A stretch of DNA of 7,945 bases, from assembly GCA_045541135.1 (NCBI GenBank), contig JAZQIO010000018.1, forward strand, positions 1 to 7,945, in the 5' to 3' direction. Each line of letters begins with the position of its first letter. Position 1 is the stretch's first letter. The notes beneath the pieces were generated by a model. The model was not told the DNA's origin and ran no database searches. It saw only the letters and a list, made by a program, of their open reading frames with translations. Position numbers and translations under genes: made by a program. The stretch is from CAZNKU01 sp045541135. Lineage in GTDB: Bacteria > Bacillota > Clostridia > Monoglobales > Firm-18. Of the stretch, positions 1-4,769 are shown piece by piece.

Positions 1-395
1 AACAGCACACCTTTATCTATTAAATATGTACAATCTAACTCTTTTACTTGTTCCATTGTATAATCTTCATTATCCATAACAATTAAACAATAATTTAAGA
101 TACAGTTTTCCAATGTACTTCCTTGTTCTGAATACAGAAAGTTTTTATTTTCACTGTCAAACACCAGATAGACAGTATCAGATAGTTCACACATTACATT
201 TTCATTTTCTTCATAATTTTTTATTTCAGCCTGATGAATGTTAACATTCAACTCTGGTAAATGATAACAGCAGGTGGTACACCACAGCTGATAATCTTTA
301 TTCACTTCTTCTATTAAGTTCTGACCTAATGAACAGCCAAGGTTGATAAGAACATCACCTAATTTATTTTCTAAATCTCTAATTTTAAAAGCCAT
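1..395 (-). CDS. Unknown protein, C-terminus cut by the window edge
   Basis: An open frame runs leftward from an ATG at 395 to the window edge, giving at least 131 residues (starting MAFKIRDLENKLGDVL). An AAGGAGTG ribosome binding site lies just upstream (about 403-410), so the start is well supported. The protein is acidic and cysteine-rich, with a CTTCC cluster near residue 40 and further cysteines near residues 72, 98 and 102. I see no transmembrane stretch and no family I can name. It begins 13 bases after the stop of the resolvase-like gene at 409-942 on the same strand, with no terminator between, so the two are probably cotranscribed. The cysteines could bind metal, but no complete zinc-binding pattern is visible. 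There is no CpG in this gene, as in the rest of the element. Confidence 0.75.
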   Translation of the reverse strand, partial: MAFKIRDLENKLGDVLINLGCSLGQNLIEEVNKDYQLWCTTCCYHLPELNVNIHQAEIKNYEENENVMCELSDTVYLVFDSENKNFLYSEQGSTLENCILNYCLIVMDNEDYTMEQVKELDCTYLIDKGVL

Positions 396-408
396 TTGAA
401 AACACTCC

Positions 409-942
409 TTATTTATTTAAGTATCTATATATTGTAGATTTGCTTACACCAGTAAGAGCAATGACCTGATTGATATTCAATCTGCCTTCCTCATATAAGA
501 TAATAGCCTTTTCTAAATCTTTTGCTTTTACTGGTCTTCCAACTCTGCCTTCTGAAACTGCTTTCTGATAACCTAATTTTTTCTTCCTATCTATATAAAC
601 CTTATACAGAGCAACAAAATTATTTAGATTTTCTAAATAATCTTCTCCACACAAAAATGGTTCTGCACAGCTGCATAAAGAGATTTGTTTTTCAGTAAGT
701 TTTTCAAAGAGAACAATCAAATCTTCTATTGTGTCTGTTAAATCCAAAACAGACCTGATAACAACAACATCCCCTTCCTGCATATAGTCCAATAACTCCT
801 GCAGTTCATTTCTGTCTTGTCCTTCACTATCAATAAAGGTACATTCATCACCAATTTCCATTTCATTTATCAGTTGAAATAAAGGGGTGTTATCCCTGAT
901 TTCTTCTTTGTTTGTGTTCTCCAAAATATATGCCAATAACAT
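409..942 (-). CDS. Serine-resolvase-like protein with lost catalytic residues, intact C-terminal HTH
   Basis: The 177-residue product has the length and domain order of a small resolvase/invertase: an N-terminal resolvase-like domain (about 1-125) and a C-terminal Hin-type helix-turn-helix (about 135-177; GRP near 135, then ITGVSKSTIYRYL-like helices). The N-terminus MLLAYILENT aligns without gaps to the family pattern MLIGYARVST. Arg7 is replaced by Leu and the nucleophile Ser9 by Asn. The second catalytic motif, normally RLDRLGR, reads SVLDLTD (about 64-70), so both arginines are lost. Strand cleavage is therefore very unlikely, and a role as a DNA-binding regulator or partner of an active recombinase is inferred. 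The ATG at 942 is preferred because AAAGGG lies 8 bases upstream; a GTG at 951 sits too close to it. Inverted repeats at 967-1130 are candidate binding sites. An unknown gene follows in the same operon. Confidence 0.82.
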   Translation of the reverse strand: MLLAYILENTNKEEIRDNTPLFQLINEMEIGDECTFIDSEGQDRNELQELLDYMQEGDVVVIRSVLDLTDTIEDLIVLFEKLTEKQISLCSCAEPFLCGEDYLENLNNFVALYKVYIDRKKKLGYQKAVSEGRVGRPVKAKDLEKAIILYEEGRLNINQVIALTGVSKSTIYRYLNK

Positions 943-966
943 AATGAGCACCCTTTCCCATAATCT

Positions 967-1130
967 CTATATATTTTGAGACCTCCAAAATCAGATAGCA
1001 TTATGATAAAAAATCTGTGTCTTGTAAAAGTGTCATAATAAAGGGAGGAAAAAATGACACCATATTTTTTTACTGATTTTTTATATTCTATTTTTACTTT
1101 TTCTGACTTTAGGAGGTCAAAATATATAGG
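967..1130. repeat. Imperfect inverted repeat flanking the divergent spacer upstream of the resolvase-like gene
   Basis: The left arm (967-995) and the reverse complement of the right arm (1103-1129) share CTATATATTTTGA exactly, then CCTCC and TCAGA, separated by a 2-base indel and small changes. The arms are about 107 bases apart. The left arm lies immediately upstream of the resolvase-like gene and carries a TATATA that could act as a -10 on the minus strand, so it is a candidate operator for autoregulation. Between the arms is a perfect 7-bp inverted repeat, GTGTCAT/ATGACAC (1030-1036 and 1054-1060). Part of the arm, AGGTCTCAAAATA, recurs exactly at 6516-6528. Confidence 0.6.
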
Positions 1131-1140
1131 AAAGTGTTAA
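1054..1140 (+). CDS. Possible 28-aa small ORF with good ribosome binding site
   Basis: ATG at 1054 has GGGAGG five bases upstream (1043-1048) and opens a 28-codon frame rich in Phe and Tyr, beginning MTPYFFTDFLYSIFTF and ending in a basic tail RRSKYIGKC. It could be a tiny membrane-associated or leader peptide. However, its 3' half coincides with the right arm of an inverted repeat, and its start codon lies in the GTGTCAT/ATGACAC dyad. A chance ORF inside a regulatory region is as likely. Confidence 0.25.
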   Translation: MTPYFFTDFLYSIFTFSDFRRSKYIGKC

Positions 1141-1147
1141 TCTTAAA

Positions 1148-1267
1148 ATCCAGCAACTAATGAATTATGAGATTTTCATAATCTTATAATTTTGAATATT
1201 TCAAAATCCCTAGGGATTTTGGCAAAGGAGGTTGAGTATGAGTTTTATCTGTTATCCAGTAACTAAT
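1148..1267. repeat. Direct repeat ATCCAGYAACTAAT flanking a dyad-rich segment
   Basis: ATCCAGCAACTAAT (1148-1161) and ATCCAGTAACTAAT (1254-1267) differ at one base and flank 92 bases. Between them lie a hairpin with 7-bp arms (ATTATGA 1164-1170, TCATAAT 1176-1182) and a 20-bp palindrome (1202-1221). They could be duplicated protein-binding sites or scars of a small insertion; the sequence does not decide. Confidence 0.45.
1202..1221. promoter_or_regulatory. Perfect 20-bp palindrome, operator-like
   Basis: CAAAATCCCTAGGGATTTTG reads the same on both strands without a spacer, which is typical of a dimeric repressor operator rather than an RNA hairpin. It lies just before a strong ribosome binding site (AAAGGAGG, 1224-1231). 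The bound protein is unknown; the resolvase-like HTH protein encoded nearby is one candidate. Confidence 0.5.
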
Positions 1268-1276
1268 TTATCTTAA
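1238..1276 (+). CDS. Possible 12-aa mini-ORF or remnant gene start
   Basis: ATG at 1238 follows AAAGGAGG with a 6-base spacer, an excellent initiation site, yet the frame stops after 12 codons (MSFICYPVTNLS). A perfect palindrome stands just upstream. This is either a leader peptide or the surviving start of a gene whose body has been deleted. The neighbouring gene at 1295 ends here from the opposite direction. Confidence 0.2.
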   Translation: MSFICYPVTNLS

Positions 1277-1294
1277 TATCACATGACCAACAGT

Positions 1295-1603
1295 TTAATA
1301 TCTGTATGGTATCACTTTGACCTGAAAATCTTCATTTAGAGTAGTTACAAAATCCTCATATTCTTGTTCAGATTTAGCAATCTGTGTAGGTGAATAAATC
1401 ACTACATATTCAAATCTCTTTGTCTTATCAGCACTTTGTATTCTTTTCACTAGGTCTTTGATACCTGCATGAGAAACAACACAGCCAACTGGTTTTACTT
1501 TGCTTTGAATGCAAAACTCTGTCAGCTGAGCACATTGCCATGCACAATCTTCACTAGCTTGTCTATTGTTAGTAGACTTTAACACTATCAATGCTTTAGG
1601 CAT
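1295..1603 (-). CDS. Stand-alone degenerate serine-recombinase N-terminal domain
   Basis: This 102-residue protein has the layout of the resolvase N-terminal catalytic domain only. ALIVLKSTNNRQ (4-15) matches the family ALYVRVSTDRQ pattern, and FEYVVIYSPTQIAKSEQEY (64-82) matches YDVVLVYKLDRLSRSLRD. The nucleophile position keeps Ser10, but the first arginine is Leu8 and the two later arginines are Gln74 and Lys77. No DNA-binding domain follows, so catalysis and independent DNA binding are both doubtful. The ATG at 1603 has AAGGAGGAG upstream, inside the end of the preceding gene (1608-1820), with only four bases between the genes, so they are translated from one message. It may dimerise with other resolvase domains; that is inference. 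Alternatively it is an unrelated Rossmann-like small protein. Confidence 0.68.
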   Translation of the reverse strand: MPKALIVLKSTNNRQASEDCAWQCAQLTEFCIQSKVKPVGCVVSHAGIKDLVKRIQSADKTKRFEYVVIYSPTQIAKSEQEYEDFVTTLNEDFQVKVIPYRY

Positions 1604-1607
1604 GGGA

Positions 1608-1820
1608 TTACTCCTCCTTTCTCAGATAATCATCAATACTTGGCACAGTATCCCAAACTTCTTCAATATCTGTGATTTCTGTTACATAGCCTGTTAAAGT
1701 TATAGTTCTTGCAGCTTTATTCAATTTGTAATCTAAAACAGAGTTTTGATACTGCAAGAGTTTCAGAATATCAATAGTTTTTGCTGGGATATCTAATGTA
1801 ATGGATATCTCACTGGTCAT
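1608..1820 (-). CDS. Unknown 70-aa protein, first gene of a two-gene operon
   Basis: The start is taken as ATG at 1820 because AAGGGG lies about 8 bases upstream; a GTG at 1829 would fall within that site. The product (MTSEISITLDIPAKTIDIL...) is acidic, with a likely beta-strand start (ISITLDIP), a helix, a second strand pair (KAARTITLTGYVTEI) and an acidic tail (IDDYLRKEE). I recognise no family. It is followed after four bases by the stand-alone resolvase-like domain (1295-1603). The close coupling suggests the two proteins act together. The upstream spacer (1821-1996) is shared with a divergent plus-strand gene. Confidence 0.7.
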   Translation of the reverse strand: MTSEISITLDIPAKTIDILKLLQYQNSVLDYKLNKAARTITLTGYVTEITDIEEVWDTVPSIDDYLRKEE

Positions 1821-1936
1821 AAATATCACCCCTTCTGTTGTCTGATACTTAATATAATTCTAACTGTCCAAGATTTGTTCTTTTATGTGTTGAAAAAGGT
1901 ATTTATGTGTATTTTTATTTTTTAGAAGAAAAGTTC

Positions 1937-1973
1937 TTGGTTTTATCAATCTGAAGAGTTACACTGTGACCAA
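1937..1973 (+). promoter_or_regulatory. Promoter/operator copy 1, shared with 4869-4905
   Basis: A -35-like TTGGTT (1937-1942) and a -10-like TACACT (1960-1965) are separated by 17 bases. The 24 bases at 1950-1973 recur exactly at 4882-4905, with the same TTGGNT element 17 bases before TACACT. The repeat contains GTTACACTGTGAC, a 13-bp near-palindrome over the -10, suggesting one regulator controls both sites. The start codon of the next gene lies 31 bases after the -10. Confidence 0.6.
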
Positions 1974-1996
1974 TTTCATAGAAAGGGGTTATTTTG

Positions 1997-2224
1997 TTGA
2001 GTACATTAGAAGATGCTTTTGTTAAAACACAGTTGAGATACAGTATCAAGAAAAGAAGAGCCAAAGTAAGAGAATATGAAGAAGTGATATTCAAAACTCT
2101 TGGACCAGAGTTTACATATCAATATTTAGAAGAAAAAGATATGTTATATAATCTTGAAACAGCACAAATGTATGCTTACATTACTGAACTTGCAAAAGTG
2201 CTGTTGGAAACAGATATGATATAA
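1997..2224 (+). CDS. Small helical protein, diverged paralogue of the 4930-5193 product
   Basis: The 75-residue product is predicted mainly helical, with charged N-terminal helices (KKRRAKVREYEE) and an amphipathic C-terminal helix. From the YEE motif onward it aligns without gaps to the protein at 4930-5193 over 41 residues, with about ten identities (G, F, Y, L, E, three A, two L). This is modest but supported by the shared promoter. Of two adjacent TTG codons I chose 1997: it aligns LSTLED with MDFLED of the paralogue and leaves a comparable distance from the GAAAGG ribosome binding site (1981-1986). A TTG at 1994 is possible. It may belong to the small DUF6809-type proteins common in clostridial mobile elements. 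The function is unknown. A hairpin follows the stop directly. Confidence 0.7.
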   Translation: MSTLEDAFVKTQLRYSIKKRRAKVREYEEVIFKTLGPEFTYQYLEEKDMLYNLETAQMYAYITELAKVLLETDMI

Positions 2225-2255
2225 AATAATAAGGTGCTGTCTGCACCTTATTATT
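2225..2255 (+). terminator. Hairpin terminator candidate after the 1997-2224 gene
   Basis: Perfect 13-bp arms (AATAATAAGGTGC and GCACCTTATTATT) enclose the loop TGTCT directly after the stop codon. No long T-tract follows, since the T-rich part is inside the descending arm, so termination may be partial. Confidence 0.6.
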
Positions 2256-2307
2256 AAAGGCTTGAAAGTATACAATCAAAAACTTGAAAAAATAAATAAT
2301 AAACTTA

Positions 2308-2336
2308 TTCACTGTATTCCTGATTTGGGGTATAAT
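2308..2336 (+). promoter_or_regulatory. Promoter of the DUF3791/DUF3990 module
   Basis: TTCACT (2308-2313) is followed after 17 bases by a consensus TATAAT (2331-2336), 32 bases before the ATG at 2369. Upstream, at 2262-2279, TTGA and TCAA flank a GTATAC core, a possible operator. Its AAGTATACA portion recurs in front of the integrase gene. Confidence 0.6.
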
Positions 2337-2368
2337 ATAAAAGAATAGAATGAGAAGTAGGTGGTAAC

Positions 2369-2629
2369 ATGGCTACAAAATATTATGAAGAGAAAGAAAC
2401 ACATAATAGAGAAATTACTTATTTACAGGCTGAATGTCTGTTGCTTTATTCTCAAAAAAATAAACTTACATTAAAAGAAAGTTCTCTTTTGTTTGAAAAA
2501 TATCATATTTTTGATTACATTTCAGTGTGCTATGATTATCTGCATTTATCTGGTGTTGAATATATTGTAGAAGATATTGCAAGCAGAATTAAAGAAGGTG
2601 TAGACTTTGTTGACAGAACTAAAAAATAA
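2369..2629 (+). CDS. DUF3791-like small protein, candidate antitoxin
   Basis: The 86-residue product carries the pattern I associate with DUF3791: a helix followed by LLFEKYHIFDYISVCYDYLH (41-60) and GVEYIVEDIASRI (62-74). Proteins of this type are often encoded directly upstream of DUF3990 proteins in clostridia, as here. The start ATG at 2369 follows AGGTGG about 6 bases upstream and a good promoter. Its last 23 bases overlap the start of the next gene in another frame, which implies translational coupling and a fixed protein ratio. By analogy with toxin-antitoxin operons, where the smaller first product neutralises the second, it is proposed as the antidote. That is inference and is not shown by any motif. 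Confidence 0.72.
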   Translation: MATKYYEEKETHNREITYLQAECLLLYSQKNKLTLKESSLLFEKYHIFDYISVCYDYLHLSGVEYIVEDIASRIKEGVDFVDRTKK

Positions 2630-3143
2630 AACTGTATATCATGGAAGTTATATGGAAGTCAGAGAACCAGATTTGTCACTTTGTCAAAAAGGGAAAGATT
2701 TTGGGCAAGGTTTCTATATCACAACAGATAAAAGACAGGCCATTAATTTTGCCAAGAACATAGCCAACAGACATGATTTATCTGAAGGGGTTTTGAATAT
2801 CTATAAACTGTCTGATTTAGAAGATTTAAAAGTCTATGAGTTTGAGACCACCAATGAGGACTGGCTGAATTGTGTTATTGGAAATAGAAAAAACCAATAT
2901 AAATCTTTTGCAGCATCATTTGAACAGTATGAGGTTCTGATTGGTAAGATTGCTGACGATGATACTTCTCAAGTAATCAATGCCTATATGCAAGGTGTTT
3001 TTGGTCCAGTAGGTTCTGAAAGTGCTATCCATATTGCTATGCAAAGATTTTTAACCAATAGATTAAAAAATCAGATATGTTTGAAGTCTGAACAAGCACT
3101 ACAAAGACTAAAGTTTGTAGAAAGCAAGATTGTGAAACTTTGA
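2607..3143 (+). CDS. DUF3990-like protein, ADP-ribosyltransferase-fold toxin candidate
   Basis: The 178-residue product has the DUF3990 signature in order: TVYHGSY (9-15), a central DFGQGFYITTDKRQA (31-45), DWLNCVIGNR (85-94), and YEVLIGKIADDD (108-119). His12 of YHGS and Tyr37 of GFYITT correspond to the His and Tyr of the H-Y-E/Q triad of ADP-ribosyltransferase-fold proteins, so NAD binding is plausible. I cannot place the third catalytic residue with certainty. The C-terminal part ends in a helix, QALQRLKFVESKIV. The start is TTG at 2607, with AAGG eight bases upstream; a second TTG at 2610 is possible. The gene overlaps its upstream neighbour by 23 bases, and 14 bases separate it from the next gene. 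It is probably a cytosolic toxin or regulatory enzyme. The target is unknown. Confidence 0.72.
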   Translation: MLTELKNKTVYHGSYMEVREPDLSLCQKGKDFGQGFYITTDKRQAINFAKNIANRHDLSEGVLNIYKLSDLEDLKVYEFETTNEDWLNCVIGNRKNQYKSFAASFEQYEVLIGKIADDDTSQVINAYMQGVFGPVGSESAIHIAMQRFLTNRLKNQICLKSEQALQRLKFVESKIVKL

Positions 3144-3157
3144 TTGGAGTGAATGAT

Positions 3158-3397
3158 ATGAGGATAACTAAATCTGGAAAAGAGTACTGCATGCACAATC
3201 TTGTAAGTATGATTGTTGAAAGTTTATCAGAAGAATATCCTTCTATTCCTAAAAACCAGCATTTGATTGATTTTAGCAAATCCAAAACTTATGCCAAACT
3301 ATATGACCCGAAAACAAGATTGTGGGCAGAAGGACCAGACTATATTTTAGGGTTGTATGCTAAAGAAAAAAATATGAAAATCTCATTTTTAATGTAG
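3158..3397 (+). CDS. Small SKTY/LYD/LW/EGPDYI-type protein, third gene of the DUF3990 module
   Basis: The 79-residue product shows a pattern I recall from small clostridial proteins encoded beside DUF3990 genes: FSKSKTYAKLYDPKTRLWAE followed by GPDYILGLY (about 44-72). The N-terminal part resembles the MVEALSEEYGIS helix of that group (here MIVESLSEEYPSI). The ATG at 3158 is chosen because GGAG lies 8 bases upstream; a TTG at 3140 overlapping the previous stop has no matching site. A strong terminator begins at its own stop codon, so it closes the operon of 2369-3397. It may be a second antitoxin or accessory factor. The biochemical role is unknown. Confidence 0.7.
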   Translation: MRITKSGKEYCMHNLVSMIVESLSEEYPSIPKNQHLIDFSKSKTYAKLYDPKTRLWAEGPDYILGLYAKEKNMKISFLM

Positions 3398-3423
3398 AGG
3401 TGCCATTGGTACCTCTATTTTTT
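3395..3423 (+). terminator. Rho-independent terminator of the DUF3791/DUF3990 operon
   Basis: TAGAGGTGCC (3395-3404) pairs with GGTACCTCTA (3408-3417) through one G-U pair, with loop ATT and six T directly after. The stem starts in the stop codon of the last gene. Confidence 0.85.
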
Positions 3424-3424
3424 A

Positions 3425-3571
3425 TGTTTTTTGAATGTAAACATTCAAAAAACAACAATTCAATTGCGAGCTCTTAAAAGTAACACTTTTAAGCACTCCC
3501 CTTAACAGAATAGGGTTCTGCGAACCCACCCCTTAAAAAACAAAAATAAAGGCACTTAACCCTACGGGTTA
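3425..3571. repeat. Cluster of four perfect hairpins before the short tyrosine recombinase
   Basis: Four exact stem-loops occur in 147 bases: 14-bp arms at 3425-3438/3441-3454 (around AA); 9-bp CTTAAAAGT/ACTTTTAAG at 3473-3481/3485-3493 (loop AAC); 6-bp GGGTTC/GAACCC at 3513-3518/3522-3527 (loop TGC); and 6-bp TAACCC/GGGTTA at 3557-3562/3566-3571 (loop TAC). None of the last three has a T-tract, so they are not simple terminators. The cluster holds three of the element's 15 CpGs. Candidate roles are recombinase binding sites, a structured leader, or an initiation site for single-strand transfer. Confidence 0.6.
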
Positions 3572-3584
3572 TTAGAACTTTAAT
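3556..3584 (+). promoter_or_regulatory. Possible promoter of the short tyrosine recombinase
   Basis: TTAACC (3556-3561) and TTTAAT (3579-3584) are 17 bases apart and 19 bases before the ATG at 3604. The TAACCC/GGGTTA dyad overlaps the -35 and spacer, so a bound protein would block transcription. The match to consensus is moderate. Confidence 0.4.
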
Positions 3585-3603
3585 AAGAAAAGAAGGTGTT
3601 TTC

Positions 3604-4200
3604 ATGAATAAAAAAACCAGACCACTGGATAAAGAAGAATATGAAAAGTTCATTGAAACCATCATGTATGGCTTTGAACATAATGGTGTTGTTACAAGAC
3701 CAAATCCTCGTATTTGTGCCATCTGTATCACCATTGCAAATACAGGTTTAAGACTTGGGGATGTTTTATCACTCAGATTAAAGGATTTGGTGTATGAGGG
3801 TGGCAGATATCATTTTGACATCATTGAGGAAAAGACCAAAAAACACAGAAACTTTACCATAGCACCAGAAATGATAAACTTCCTGCAAGCCTATGCTCTG
3901 GAAGAAGGGATAAAACCAGATAGATTGTTATTTCCAATCTCTAAAAGGGCTGTCAGTAAGCATTTGAAGAAAACAGCAGATTATTTAGGATACAAAAATG
4001 TGTCCAGTCACAGTTTTAGAAAGTTTTTTGCTACTACTATATACAATGATAATAATTTCAACCTGGAATTGGTCAGAACCCTTTTGCAGCATGGGTCAGT
4101 GGCTACTAGTGCCAAATACATTCAGTTGTCACCAGCAATTGTGGAAAATGCCTTGAGAAATCATGTGTATATACCAAAACTTGAAAAGGATAAATCATAG
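3604..4200 (+). CDS. Catalytic-domain-only tyrosine recombinase
   Basis: The 198-residue protein is a tyrosine recombinase without the usual N-terminal core-binding domain, the size of FimB/FimE-type invertases. The full active site is visible: Arg50 in TGLRLGDVLSLRL, the beta-hairpin lysine in EEKTKKHR (Lys77 or Lys79), His136 and Arg139 in SSHSFRKFFAT, His163 in LLQHGSVATSAKY, and the nucleophile Tyr172. It should therefore cleave and rejoin DNA through a 3'-phosphotyrosine. The ATG at 3604 has AGAAGG seven bases upstream. It is a separate enzyme from the full-length integrase at 5228-6403, so it may perform inversion, excision or dimer resolution rather than element integration. A strong terminator follows at 4322-4370. 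Its site is unknown; the hairpin cluster upstream and repeats downstream are candidates. Confidence 0.88.
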   Translation: MNKKTRPLDKEEYEKFIETIMYGFEHNGVVTRPNPRICAICITIANTGLRLGDVLSLRLKDLVYEGGRYHFDIIEEKTKKHRNFTIAPEMINFLQAYALEEGIKPDRLLFPISKRAVSKHLKKTADYLGYKNVSSHSFRKFFATTIYNDNNFNLELVRTLLQHGSVATSAKYIQLSPAIVENALRNHVYIPKLEKDKS

Positions 4201-4250
4201 AACCTTGAAAAAATAAAAATGCAGAAAAATTACAAATAACTAGACAAAGA

Positions 4251-4267
4251 CCATGACAAAGTCATGG
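4251..4267. repeat. Short hairpin CCATGAC/GTCATGG
   Basis: Perfect 7-bp arms (4251-4257, 4261-4267) surround the loop AAA, 50 bases after the short recombinase gene. No T-tract follows. It could stabilise the 3' end of the message or bind a protein. Confidence 0.4.
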
Positions 4268-4321
4268 ACACTTAATTAGATGCAAAAAATATGAAAAAAT
4301 TAATACGTGGGGAATTGGAAA

Positions 4322-4370
4322 AGTCAGTATTGGCAAGGGTTTTTAAATGCTAATGCTGACTAATTTTTTT
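4322..4370 (+). terminator. Terminator of the short tyrosine recombinase gene
   Basis: AGTCAGTATTGGCA (4322-4335) pairs with TGCTAATGCTGACT (4348-4361) over 14 bp including two G-U pairs, with a 12-base loop. AA and seven T follow. It lies 121 bases after the stop. Confidence 0.75.
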
Positions 4371-4415
4371 GAATGGTGTTTTGTGCTGTCATTGTGGGAA
4401 GAAAATAAAGAATGG

Positions 4416-4570
4416 TCAACTATAGTAAATAAAGCCCAATCAAATCAATAAGTCAAACATAGACCAATCAAGATACTATCAAGCATAGGTAAACCCCTGA
4501 CCAAATCCTAATCAAACCATAGGTAAATCAAGCCCCAATCAAACCCCAATTAAAATCAAGCATAACCACC
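4416..4570. repeat. A/C-rich array of short iterated TCAA repeats
   Basis: TCAA recurs at 4416, 4440, 4445, 4453, 4468, 4479, 4512, 4528, 4539 and 4556. Longer shared units are CATAGGTAAA (4484-4493, 4518-4527), ATCAAGCATA (4478-4487, 4555-4564), and a tandem 11-base pair AATCAAGCCCC/AATCAAACCCC (4527-4548). Several copies are 11 bases apart, near one helical turn. The plus strand is poor in G. No gene lies here. It could be iteron-like protein-binding sites, recombinase arm sites, or an unstructured C-over-G stretch acting in Rho-dependent termination. Confidence 0.55.
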
Positions 4571-4616
4571 TGGGGTTTTAGAAAATGAATATTTATATTT
4601 TTTTAAGATAACATTG

Positions 4617-4644
4617 TATGGATAGGTCATTAGACCTATCCATA
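4617..4644. repeat. Perfect 12-bp hairpin in the gene-free region
   Basis: TATGGATAGGTC (4617-4628) and GACCTATCCATA (4633-4644) pair perfectly around ATTA. Only four T follow after two bases (ATCTTTT), so terminator function is possible but weak. Just downstream is a second, longer hairpin. Confidence 0.55.
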
Positions 4645-4662
4645 ATCTTTTAAAGTCAAGAT

Positions 4663-4697
4663 ATATATATATGAGTGCGTAGCACTCATATATATAT
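4663..4697. repeat. Perfect 16-bp hairpin with alternating AT base and GAGTGC tip
   Basis: ATATATATATGAGTGC (4663-4678) is exactly complementary to 4682-4697, with only GTA between. The alternating AT section can melt or extrude as a cruciform. No T-tract follows. Its position in a 730-base gene-free region, beside the repeat array, suggests a recombination, replication or transfer site rather than a transcript end. Confidence 0.6.
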
Positions 4698-4743
4698 TAA
4701 CTTTATATTACAACACTTAAAAAACACCCTCAACACCCATCAC

Positions 4744-4764
4744 TGCTGCATTTCAGCATTTTTT
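4744..4764 (+). terminator. Weak terminator-like hairpin
   Basis: TGCTG (4744-4748) pairs with CAGCA (4754-4758) around CATTT and is followed by six T. The 5-bp stem is short, so efficiency is doubtful. It would insulate the downstream small gene and integrase from upstream transcription. Confidence 0.4.
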
Positions 4765-4769
4765 AGGGT

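Noticed and set aside
967..1130. Invertible promoter switch acted on by the FimB-sized recombinase
   Set aside because: The arms differ by an indel and several bases, whereas invertible switches usually have nearly identical repeats; an operator pair explains the data more simply.
3037..3734. Minus-strand open frames at 3037-3285 and 3489-3734
   Set aside because: They overlap well-supported plus-strand genes or the hairpin cluster, lack ribosome binding sites, and their translations look like reverse-strand shadows.
2283..4217. CTTGAAAAAATAAA shared at 2283-2296 and 4204-4217
   Set aside because: It is low-complexity A-rich sequence that is expected to recur in DNA of this composition.
4416..4570. 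CRISPR array
   Set aside because: The repeats are only 4-11 bases, irregularly spaced and without constant spacers.
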